From Sphingobacterium sp. UBA2700 (GTDB lineage Bacteria > Bacteroidota > Bacteroidia > Sphingobacteriales > Sphingobacteriaceae), in assembly GCA_002354335.1 (NCBI GenBank), contig DELI01000023.1, positions 149,490 to 213,489 of the forward strand: DNA of 64,000 nt, given 5' to 3'. Shown here in pieces: positions 8,263 through 14,714 of this stretch (the stretch's first letter is position 1; the number at the start of each line of letters is the position of its first letter). The notes under the pieces were generated by a model. That model searched no databases. It had not been told where the DNA came from and saw only the letters and a list, made by a program, of their open reading frames with translations. A program made the translations under genes and the position numbers.

Positions 8263-8381
8263 TAGAGAGGTTATTTTTATTTTAGCCAAAAATAAAGACA
8301 GGTTATTAATAGAATATTAAATCTGTGTTTAATTTTATTTAAAAAAACGATCCTCTACGCTTATTTCGAAAGATTTTTCAA

Positions 8382-8924
8382 CTAAAGATAAGAAATGTCG
8401 CTCCGCTCTTTCGTTAACTGAAGCAAATTATTGCGAAGTTTCGGCGATTCAAAATTGATCATACCAATCTTTTTTATCACCATTTCTCCATTCTTTGCGA
8501 TGATTATCGTCATGGGGATAGAGTTTGTCTGCATATGGGACGGAAGCGCAGCTCCTAAAGAATATAAGGGAATACTATATTTTCGTTTTTTAAAGAATTT
8601 TGAAGCTTTCTCCGGATCCTGATCCATCTCGACCGCGGCAAATACAATATCCTTTTCGGAAGCTAAAGACGAATAAAGCTTTTCTAACGAAGGTAATTCT
8701 GCAATGCAGGGCTGGCACCAAGTTGCCCAAAAATTCAGCACAACTACTTTCCCCTTCATCTCCGACAGCTTAACCAATTTGCCATCCTGATCGATAAGCG
8801 CCAAGTCAGTAGACGAAATACTGCTGTCCATCGATACGGGCTCCTGTTCTTGCGCAATTGACGGCATGGCGGCAAAGAGAGAGAAAACTAAAAATAAAAG
8901 GGTAATTGGGTATCTCAGATTCAT
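8382..8924 (-). CDS. TlpA-family thiol-disulfide oxidoreductase, exported
   Basis: The 180-residue protein has a Sec signal peptide (cleavage near SIA-QEQE) and one thioredoxin-fold domain of the TlpA/ResA type. The active site is NFWATWCQPC with Cys70 and Cys73; the cis-Pro region IPMTIII follows near residue 140. Members reduce apocytochromes or other exported proteins. The CQPC pair differs from the CPPC of the two paralogues at 43.9-45.0 kb, which implies a different redox partner or potential (inference). It is monocistronic and not joined to the sulfur genes upstream. The ATG at 8922-8924 is preceded by a TTG in frame, ignored here. Confidence 0.85.
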   Translation of the reverse strand: MNLRYPITLLFLVFSLFAAMPSIAQEQEPVSMDSSISSTDLALIDQDGKLVKLSEMKGKVVVLNFWATWCQPCIAELPSLEKLYSSLASEKDIVFAAVEMDQDPEKASKFFKKRKYSIPLYSLGAALPSHMQTNSIPMTIIIAKNGEMVIKKIGMINFESPKLRNNLLQLTKERSDISYL

Positions 8925-9058
8925 CAACTTTATTTTAGAATAAAAAACGACTCTTCCCTAAAATATGGAAAAACTATCGTTTAAAAAACTTGCATGCATC
9001 CTCTGAAGCAGCAACACTGATTTATCGAATCAATCAAAGGAAAACTTGCGACGTACAT

Positions 9059-9685
9059 TTAGACCAGCACCCTAATCTCGTTACGGAGCAACACAATCTG
9101 CTCTTCATTTTCCAGCTTTTTCAATATCCGAGAAACCACGACTCTAGAGCTGTTCAAGTCCGACGCAATTTCCTGATGGGTTAGTGTTAATATAGGGCTG
9201 TCCGTAAGTCTTACCTTTTCTTTCAGATAATTCATAATACGCATTTCCATATTCGAAAAAGCCAGATTATCAATTGCACCCAGCATTTCATTCATTCGCG
9301 AAGAATAACTGCTCAAGATAAACTCGCGCCAGGAACTGTATTTGGCGAGCCATTCATTCAGATACTGATTAGGGATCATCGCCACTAATGTGGGCATCTC
9401 TGCCTGTGCTCTGATCTCACTTTTCTTCGTCCCAACGCAACAGGCAATCGACATCGTACAGGTCTCTCCTTTCGCCAAATAATACAGAAGAATCTCCCCT
9501 TCCTTTGCGTCTTCCCGTACAATCTTAATCGCCCCGTCAATCAAAAGTGGCATCGAGCGTACATACTGTCCAATATCAATAATGACTTCCCCAGTTTCGA
9601 AAGTCCGCATAATAGCAACCGCCTCAATCTCTTCGATTAAGGCGGGTTCTAATATATTTTGATAAGCGTCTGCTATTAAACTCAT
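9059..9685 (-). CDS. Crp/Fnr-type transcriptional regulator of the sulfur island
   Basis: The 208-residue regulator has an N-terminal cyclic-nucleotide-binding beta-roll (about 20-130) and a C-terminal winged helix, with recognition region THQEIASDLNSSRVVVSR. A Cys pair in SIACCVGTKK inside the beta-roll is notable, because thiols there could sense persulfide (inference). The frame remains open to 9769, inside the upstream dioxygenase gene, but the ATG at 9683-9685 gives the standard family start and a 10-bp gap from the previous stop. It is co-directional with, and probably co-transcribed with, the CstB-like gene. Candidate operators GTAAC-N4-GTWAC lie upstream of that gene and in the divergent transporter region. 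Confidence 0.88.
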   Translation of the reverse strand: MSLIADAYQNILEPALIEEIEAVAIMRTFETGEVIIDIGQYVRSMPLLIDGAIKIVREDAKEGEILLYYLAKGETCTMSIACCVGTKKSEIRAQAEMPTLVAMIPNQYLNEWLAKYSSWREFILSSYSSRMNEMLGAIDNLAFSNMEMRIMNYLKEKVRLTDSPILTLTHQEIASDLNSSRVVVSRILKKLENEEQIVLLRNEIRVLV

Positions 9686-9695
9686 AGAGCGTTTG

Positions 9696-11072
9696 CTAGG
9701 TTGTTTCTTTCCCTTTGTTTTTCCAATCAAGGAAACTGCCTGCGTAATTATAAACCTGCTCAAAGCCATTCTTCTCTAAGAAAGATGCTGCAATTGTAGC
9801 CCGGTCACCCGATTGACATTGTATAATGATATTCTTGTCTTTATACTCTGTCGGCAATTTCTTCTGTAAGTTACCAATAAATTTATGAATCGCACCAGGA
9901 ATATGAGCGGTTTCAAACTCTGTCTTTCCTCGCACATCAAACAATACCGTATCCTCCTTGTCTTTCCAAGACTCTACCGTGTCAGCATCCACTAATTTTG
10001 TCTCTGACAATGGAACAGTAGATAGATCGGTCACAAATGCTTCGATATGATCCATCCCGATACGCATTAACTTGCGCGTAATTTCTTCCTGACGCCCCTC
10101 TTCAGCCACGATCACTAGGTTTTTATCATAAGGCAACATCCATCCCGCCCAATTCGCTAGCGAATTATTGTTCTGAATGTTAATAGCCCCTTTAACATGT
10201 CCTTTAGCAAACTCTACCTTATTGCGCGTATCCACTAAAATGCTATCCGACTTCGCCAAACCCTCCTCAATGGAAATTGTAGGATGCGTAGGCACTTCTA
10301 CCAATAATGGTCTATCCACCTTGTTTAGCTTCTTCATCATTGCAAAATAGGTAGGAGCCTCCGGTTGATCGCTCAATAGATAGTTCTTAAAACCCTCATA
10401 ATCTTCGCCGAATTGGAATGCCCAGTTACGGATTTTCTCATATCCAACGGTACTGCTTGGCACTGCTCCCAAAGCTTTCCCACAGGCAGAACCCGCGCCA
10501 TGACCCGGCCATACTTGAACGTAGTCTGGTAATGCGACAAATTTCTTTAAGGATGCAAACATTTGCTCAGCACCGATATCCTTGGTGCCGATCATGCCTG
10601 CTGCTTCCTCTAACAAATCAGGACGACCGATATCACCAACAAAGACAAAATCTCCAGTAAAGATCATCACAGGTTCGTCGGAAGCAGGATGGTCGCGAAG
10701 AATGAAACTGATACTTTCAGGCGTATGACCCGGGGTATGCATCACCGTTAGGCTCAAGTTCCCTACTTTAATAACATCCCCATCCTTTAATCCCTCGTGT
10801 GCAAACTCGTACTGCCAATCCGCACCGCCTTCATCCGACAAGTATAACTTTGCCCCTGTCAACTCCGCCAGTTCACGAGATCCGGCAAGGAAGTCCGCAT
10901 GAATATGCGTTTCTGCGATATGCGTAATCTCCATGTTATTTTGCTTTGCGATTTCCAGATAAACATCAACATCGCGCTGCGCATCAATAACGATTGCCAC
11001 TTTTTTTGCTTGACAGCCTATAAAATAACTAGCTTGTGCTAGCGTCTTGTCGTAAACTTGTTGAAAAAACAT
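9696..11072 (-). CDS. CstB-like persulfide dioxygenase with two rhodanese domains
   Basis: The 458-residue protein fuses an N-terminal metallo-beta-lactamase-fold persulfide dioxygenase (1-250) to two rhodanese modules. Metal ligands are visible in ETHIHADF (His56, His58, Asp60), HTPGHTPES, GDFVFVGDIGRPD and WPGHGAGSACGK. The first rhodanese (about 270-345) has lost its catalytic Cys: the loop reads VAEEGRQEE. The second (about 365-455) keeps it in IIQCQSGDRA (Cys419). This dioxygenase, pseudo-rhodanese, rhodanese order is that of Staphylococcus CstB, which oxidises persulfides to thiosulfate. The Crp-type regulator follows after 10 bp. Confidence 0.92.
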   Translation of the reverse strand: MFFQQVYDKTLAQASYFIGCQAKKVAIVIDAQRDVDVYLEIAKQNNMEITHIAETHIHADFLAGSRELAELTGAKLYLSDEGGADWQYEFAHEGLKDGDVIKVGNLSLTVMHTPGHTPESISFILRDHPASDEPVMIFTGDFVFVGDIGRPDLLEEAAGMIGTKDIGAEQMFASLKKFVALPDYVQVWPGHGAGSACGKALGAVPSSTVGYEKIRNWAFQFGEDYEGFKNYLLSDQPEAPTYFAMMKKLNKVDRPLLVEVPTHPTISIEEGLAKSDSILVDTRNKVEFAKGHVKGAINIQNNNSLANWAGWMLPYDKNLVIVAEEGRQEEITRKLMRIGMDHIEAFVTDLSTVPLSETKLVDADTVESWKDKEDTVLFDVRGKTEFETAHIPGAIHKFIGNLQKKLPTEYKDKNIIIQCQSGDRATIAASFLEKNGFEQVYNYAGSFLDWKNKGKETT

Positions 11073-11182
11073 CTTTAAATTTATATTTCGTTTAAAACTT
11101 GTCGCTATCGTCCAATATTAACCGAAGGGCGATAGAAACTTTCATAATATAACAAAGCTATAGCTTAAATTCTGCATAGACA

Positions 11183-11196
11183 GTTACAAATGTTAC
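11183..11196 (-). promoter_or_regulatory. candidate operator GTAAC-N4-GTAAC upstream of the dioxygenase gene
   Basis: On the minus strand GTAAC, ATTT, GTAAC are read about 111 bp before the dioxygenase start. The same half-site and 4-bp spacing recurs at 12229-12242 and 12303-12316 in the transporter divergent region. The 14-bp footprint equals that of Fnr-type sites. Binding by the local Crp-type protein is inferred. Confidence 0.4.
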
Positions 11197-11209
11197 ACAG
11201 CAGGATAGA

Positions 11210-11623
11210 TTAGTGAGGTAATTTATTCTTCAACAAACCATAGAAATAAGTGCCTAGCAAAGCAAATGCGATAACAATAAGCATAGGATACACGCCGGCG
11301 CCTAGTAAAACAAAGATTGGCCCCGGACAGGCTCCTACTAAAGCCCAGCCTAATCCAAAAAAGATACCACCGATTAGGTAACGCGGAATGGATTTGGCTT
11401 TATCTGCAATAACAATCTTTTCCCCATCTGCATCTTTTGCTTGCGAACGCTTTATAAGCTGCACAGCAATAACCCCGACAACAAGTGCGGTTCCGATAAA
11501 TCCATACATATGGAAAGATTGGAAATTGAACATTTCATAAATGCGAAACCAAGATGCGGCCTCCGCTTTATACATAACCACACCAAACAATATTCCTAAA
11601 AGGATAAATAATACTTTTCTCAT
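11210..11623 (-). CDS. YeeE/YedE half-transporter (DUF6691 type)
   Basis: This 137-residue membrane protein has about four hydrophobic segments and the motif GWALVGACPGPIFVLLGAG with the conserved Cys of YeeE/YedE sulfur transporters. Such half-size proteins work in pairs; its partner is encoded immediately upstream with a 7-bp gap. The family imports thiosulfate or related sulfur species into the cytoplasm. Feeding sulfane sulfur to the adjacent CstB-like dioxygenase is the likely job (inference from context). The start is the ATG at 11621-11623, which opens directly into the first membrane helix. Confidence 0.88.
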   Translation of the reverse strand: MRKVLFILLGILFGVVMYKAEAASWFRIYEMFNFQSFHMYGFIGTALVVGVIAVQLIKRSQAKDADGEKIVIADKAKSIPRYLIGGIFFGLGWALVGACPGPIFVLLGAGVYPMLIVIAFALLGTYFYGLLKNKLPH

Positions 11624-11630
11624 GACTTTA

Positions 11631-12191
11631 TTAGAAGATTAAAGGGAATAATACATGGACCATAACCAGTCCGCCAATAAAAAATCCGATGACCGCGACT
11701 AAGGATGGCCATTGCAAATCACTCAAACCCGAAATTGCGTGTCCGGATGTACAGCCGCCGGCATAACGTGTTCCGAAACCGATCAATAGTCCGCCAATGG
11801 CTAAAATAAGAACGTTCTTAACACTCATTAGCTCAAAGATCTCCGAAGGCGAGTACGCCGCACCGGCAGATTCAAATCCCATCGCCTTTAATTGGGCGAT
11901 GCTATCTTCAGAAATTGCCGGAATCTGATTATCGGAAAGATAATGAGCCGCAACATATCCCCCTATAATAGAGCCTGCGAGGAACAGAAGGTTCCAACCT
12001 TGCGCCTTCCAATTGAAGTCGAAAAAGCTGCAGGACTTTCCAGCGCCCAGCGCTGAGCAGATATTTCTGAAGTTCGATGAAAATCCGAAGCTTTTACCTA
12101 AATAAATTAATGCCAGCATGATTAGCGCGACAAGAGATCCACCCACATACCAGGGCCAGGGTCCTAAAATTAATTCCATATTTCCTTTCAT
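11631..12191 (-). CDS. YeeE/YedE half-transporter
   Basis: The product has 186 residues and about five membrane segments. The family motif GTRYAGGCTSGHAISGLSDLQ, with the conserved Cys that hands over thiosulfate sulfur in YeeE, is at about residues 140-160. A central GKSCSFFDFNWKAQGWN loop carries a further Cys. It forms the first half of the transporter pair with the 137-residue protein downstream (7-bp gap). It opens the minus-strand sulfur genes and is divergent from the TauE/SafE carrier across a 176-bp control region. An internal ATG four codons in is equally possible. Confidence 0.88.
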   Translation of the reverse strand: MKGNMELILGPWPWYVGGSLVALIMLALIYLGKSFGFSSNFRNICSALGAGKSCSFFDFNWKAQGWNLLFLAGSIIGGYVAAHYLSDNQIPAISEDSIAQLKAMGFESAGAAYSPSEIFELMSVKNVLILAIGGLLIGFGTRYAGGCTSGHAISGLSDLQWPSLVAVIGFFIGGLVMVHVLFPLIF

Positions 12192-12228
12192 TTTTTTACA
12201 AAGGTACTGCCCCTATGCTAGTCCGATG

Positions 12229-12242
12229 GTAACATAAGTTAC
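12229..12242. promoter_or_regulatory. candidate palindromic operator GTAAC-N4-GTTAC
   Basis: GTAAC and GTTAC form a perfect dyad separated by ATAA, the classic Crp/Fnr family layout. It lies 38 bp upstream of the YeeE/YedE start, between the two divergent sulfur transport units. It shares its half-site with 11183-11196 and 12303-12316. Confidence 0.45.
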
Positions 12243-12302
12243 ACCGATTCACAGCTACCATCGATTCTTCATTCATCATTTCTAGGTCAGTAATCTTCCT
12301 CT

Positions 12303-12316
12303 GTAACAAAGGTAAC
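12303..12316. promoter_or_regulatory. candidate operator GTAAC-N4-GTAAC upstream of the TauE/SafE gene
   Basis: GTAAC, AAAG, GTAAC lies 52 bp upstream of the TauE/SafE ATG. The half-sites are direct rather than inverted, as at 11183-11196. Three such motifs in the intergenic regions of one functional island are unlikely to be coincidence, but binding is unproven. Confidence 0.4.
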
Positions 12317-12367
12317 CAAAATAGCAAAGCGAAACTGTCACCTTTGAACCATCAAATTATTTAAGGA

Positions 12368-13153
12368 ATGGAAATTTTAGGATTTATAGCAGCGATAGGT
12401 ATCGGATTGGTATTGGGGTTGATTGGCGCCGGTGGTAGTATCTTAACTGTCCCGGTTATGGTATATCTGTTTGCCATCGATCCTTATTTGGCAACAACCT
12501 ACTCCCTATTTATCGTCGGAGTTAGCAGCTTGGCAGGTATTATACCATATACTTTGAAAAATCAAGTAGACTTTAGAACGTCCATATTCTTCGGAATCCC
12601 TTCCATTCTTGGCGTTTTTATCGCGAGGCGTTATTTACATCCTATTATACCGAATGATATTATCGAAATTAATGGCTGGATGCTAAGTAAAGACATGCTC
12701 CTGATGTTACTTTTTGCAGTTCTGATGGTTTTCGCTGCCATCAATATGATTTGGAAAAAAGAAAAATCAGACCACATCGATCCAACAAATAATCGAATCG
12801 GAAAAGTCATCTTTCAAGGCTTATTGATTGGACTATTAGTAGGACTCGTTGGCGCCGGCGGCGGATTTTTAATTATACCTGCATTAATTATCTTCCATAA
12901 ATTATCGGTAAAGACTGCCATCGGTTCTTCCCTATTGATCATTGCACTGAACTCACTTTTTGGTTTCGTCAGCAGCAACAATATAGAGGAGATACACTGG
13001 CCGCTATTGCTCGAAATAACAGCAATCGCACTTGGCGGCATGCTGCTCGGAAGTTGGATCAGCCAAAAGGTCGACGGTGCTAAGCTTAAACCCTTCTTCG
13101 GTTACTTTGTCCTGTTCATGGCAATTATGATACTTTATCAGGAGTTGAAATAG
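12368..13153 (+). CDS. TauE/SafE family sulfite/anion exporter
   Basis: The 261-residue integral membrane protein has the two-fold repeat of the TauE/SafE family. Each half starts with a Gly-rich helix: GLIGAGGSILTVPVMVYL near residue 20 and GLVGAGGGFLIIPALIIF near residue 160. About eight membrane segments are present. Members export sulfite, sulfoacetate or related anions. Divergent placement from the YeeE/YedE and dioxygenase genes suggests removal of sulfite or thiosulfate produced by persulfide oxidation. The ATG at 12368 leads straight into the first helix. Confidence 0.88.
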   Translation: MEILGFIAAIGIGLVLGLIGAGGSILTVPVMVYLFAIDPYLATTYSLFIVGVSSLAGIIPYTLKNQVDFRTSIFFGIPSILGVFIARRYLHPIIPNDIIEINGWMLSKDMLLMLLFAVLMVFAAINMIWKKEKSDHIDPTNNRIGKVIFQGLLIGLLVGLVGAGGGFLIIPALIIFHKLSVKTAIGSSLLIIALNSLFGFVSSNNIEEIHWPLLLEITAIALGGMLLGSWISQKVDGAKLKPFFGYFVLFMAIMILYQELK

Positions 13154-13243
13154 CCCCGTCGTATTCACCGAATAAAATGTGTAATTCACCGAATTTTATA
13201 CTCTTTTGACCTATTCCTATTTATACATATTAAGAAGTTCACG

Positions 13244-13251
13244 TACTTTTG
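13244..13251 (+). promoter_or_regulatory. -7 promoter box of the DUF4342 gene (TACTTTTG)
   Basis: TACTTTTG matches TAnnTTTG and lies 57 bp before the DUF4342 start. A weak TTTA at 13220-13223, 20 bp upstream, could serve as the -33 element. Confidence 0.45.
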
Positions 13252-13307
13252 AGTAACAAATTAAACAAGTAAGGTAAATAATTGTTAATCAAATAAAAAG
13301 AAGAGAT

Positions 13308-13616
13308 ATGTCAATCAAAGAAACATTCACTATTACAGGTGAGAACTTATTAAAAAGAGTTAAAGAATTAATTGCAGAAGGTAATGTTACAAAGATCAGC
13401 ATTTCCGACAAGTCAGGAAAAGAAATCATGAGCTTCCCTGTGACTCTAGGCGTTATCGGTGTGGTATTAGCACCAATATTCGCTGCCGTAGGTGCACTAG
13501 CAGCATTATTAACGGAGTGTAAAATCACAGTAGAACGTTCGGAGAAACCAACAGAAGCTGAAAAAGAAGCTGCCCCAGAGCAGCATGAAGGTCCAAGAGA
13601 CATTGAAGTACATTAA
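13308..13616 (+). CDS. DUF4342 domain protein
   Basis: The protein has 102 residues. The N-terminal half (ENLLKRVKELIAEGNVTKISI) and the following hydrophobic stretch VTLGVIGVVLAPIFAAVGALAALL match the DUF4342 family, whose function is unknown. One hydrophobic segment (about residues 45-70) suggests membrane association. The tail is acidic and Glu-rich. It is monocistronic, with its own -7 box and a strong terminator. Confidence 0.8.
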   Translation: MSIKETFTITGENLLKRVKELIAEGNVTKISISDKSGKEIMSFPVTLGVIGVVLAPIFAAVGALAALLTECKITVERSEKPTEAEKEAAPEQHEGPRDIEVH

Positions 13617-13622
13617 TAAACT

Positions 13623-13651
13623 AAAAGGAGATGCAAAATGCATCTCCTTTT
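13623..13651 (+). terminator. terminator of the DUF4342 gene
   Basis: A perfect 13-bp stem (13623-13635 with 13639-13651) encloses an AAA loop and ends in TTTT. It begins 7 bp after the stop codon. Confidence 0.85.
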
Positions 13652-13656
13652 AGTTT

Positions 13657-13938
13657 ATAGTACTTAGTACTTAGTACTTAGTAATTAGACCTATGGCGGG
13701 AATAGATATGAGATATTAGATATTAGATCCTGCCAATCCGTTTATCCTTCCTTTCCTGGTAGTTAGTACGACCAATGGTCTTACACCTACATGTTAGATA
13801 TGAAATTTTAGATATCAGACATAGAAATTAGACCCGATCCTGCCAATCCTTTTATCCTTCCTTTCCTGGTTCAAAGACAAATCTCACATCTATTCCCGCC
13901 ATAGGTCTAATTACTAAGTACTAACTACTAACTACTAT
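13657..13938. repeat. composite intergenic element with long inverted arms and internal direct repeats
   Basis: The outer arms 13672-13714 and 13881-13923 are inverted copies of 43 bp with one mismatch. They extend outward to about 13657 and 13938 as TAGTA-C/G-TTAGTA periodic sequence. Inside, a 35-bp sequence occurs twice in direct orientation (13726-13760 and 13836-13870, one mismatch), containing CCTGCCAATCC and CCTTCCTTTCCTGG. A diverged copy of the 35-bp core lies at 34947-34980, and arm-like sequence appears at 25104-25142, 53430-53475 and 63894-63960. There is no coding capacity. It resembles a non-autonomous mobile or REP-like element; no transposase is nearby. Confidence 0.7.
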
Positions 13939-13971
13939 TTCTACAAGACAACTACAACTCAAACCCCTTTC

Positions 13972-14048
13972 AAACCCAATGTAAACCCAATGTAAACCCA
14001 ATACAAACCCCAATCATAACCGTTCGGAAAGGGCTATGATTTGGGTTT
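13972..14048. repeat. 11-bp tandem repeat plus hairpin, intergenic repeat family copy 1
   Basis: Three consecutive 11-bp units (AAACCCAATGT at 13972 and 13983, AAACCCAATAC at 13994) run directly into a 17-bp inverted repeat (14005-14021 with 14032-14048, two mismatches) built on CAATCATA / TATGATT. The same combination recurs at 40157-40231. It lies just past the stop of the minus-strand Dabb gene, but no T-run follows, so a terminator role is doubtful. Confidence 0.7.
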
Positions 14049-14067
14049 GATTAGGGTGTGCATTTCG

Positions 14068-14493
14068 TTACATCAGAATCGCATCTCTTACTTCTACCTT
14101 CGTCCAGTATTTTTTGTAGATTTCGATTGCGGCGAGGTGCTCCGGATGGGTCTCGTACACATTTATTTCGTCCATATTGTTGAAGGTAACCAAGAGGAGA
14201 TAAGAAAAGGAATTGTCGACAACAGGGCGTGGGGTTGTCGGGGCGGGCTTGCCATACTTTAATTCTTTGATACCTTCAATCTTCGCGAGCGTCGCAAAGA
14301 AATTCAGGAAATCCTTCTCCTCTTCTGCTGTAATGCCTTCTTTCAGCCAAAAATACACAGAGTGTACAATCGTTTCCTTTGATAGAGATGTATCCATATT
14401 TGTATGATTAGTTTTAGGTTCTGCACAGCTGTTCAAAACGGATGTTGCTGCCGCACCCACGAGGATGCTTCCGATAAATGTTTTCCTTTTCAT
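14068..14493 (-). CDS. Dabb (stress-responsive alpha/beta barrel) domain lipoprotein
   Basis: The 141-residue protein begins with a signal that could be Tat/lipoprotein-like (MKRKTFIGSILVGAAATSV, then LNSC with Cys23). A Dabb domain follows from about residue 40: IVHSVYFWLKEG at its start, KYGKPAPTTPRPVVDNSFSY, and the closing strand with THPEHLAAIEIYKKYW. Dabb proteins are small dimeric barrels, some of them monooxygenases or stress proteins. An exported Dabb protein with a lipobox is common in Bacteroidota; its substrate is unknown. The gene is isolated. Confidence 0.8.
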   Translation of the reverse strand: MKRKTFIGSILVGAAATSVLNSCAEPKTNHTNMDTSLSKETIVHSVYFWLKEGITAEEEKDFLNFFATLAKIEGIKELKYGKPAPTTPRPVVDNSFSYLLLVTFNNMDEINVYETHPEHLAAIEIYKKYWTKVEVRDAILM

Positions 14494-14603
14494 ATTAGGT
14501 TATGTTTAGATTGATGTTATAAACAATAAATATACTAATTAACTAGAATATTCTACCGGCGGATTGATTAGCAATATTTTAGCACATATTACTTCGCAAA
14601 AGC

Positions 14604-14611
14604 TATATTTG
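14604..14611 (+). promoter_or_regulatory. -7 promoter box upstream of tamB (TATATTTG)
   Basis: TATATTTG fits TAnnTTTG and lies about 100 bp before the tamB start. A TTTT at 14577-14580 is a possible, rather distant, -33 element. Confidence 0.4.
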
Positions 14612-14714
14612 TAAGGATATTAGGGCGTTTAATTGTCGTAAAACAAACAAAATCCCTTTTATTATGTTAATACTAAGTATAAAAAGATAATCACAAAACA
14701 AGAGAACTCCAGCT

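Noticed and set aside
9686-9769. Upstream extension of the Crp-type regulator into the dioxygenase gene
   Set aside because: The added 28 residues mirror the coding strand of the dioxygenase end and are basic and non-family; the ATG at 9685 fits the normal start.
13657-13760. CRISPR array from the TAGTAnTTAG repeats
   Set aside because: The period is 7 bp with no unique spacers, and no cas genes are present.
14005-14048. Hairpin as terminator of the Dabb gene
   Set aside because: No T-run follows on the minus strand and the same hairpin occurs at 40192-40231 where no gene ends; it is treated as a repeat.
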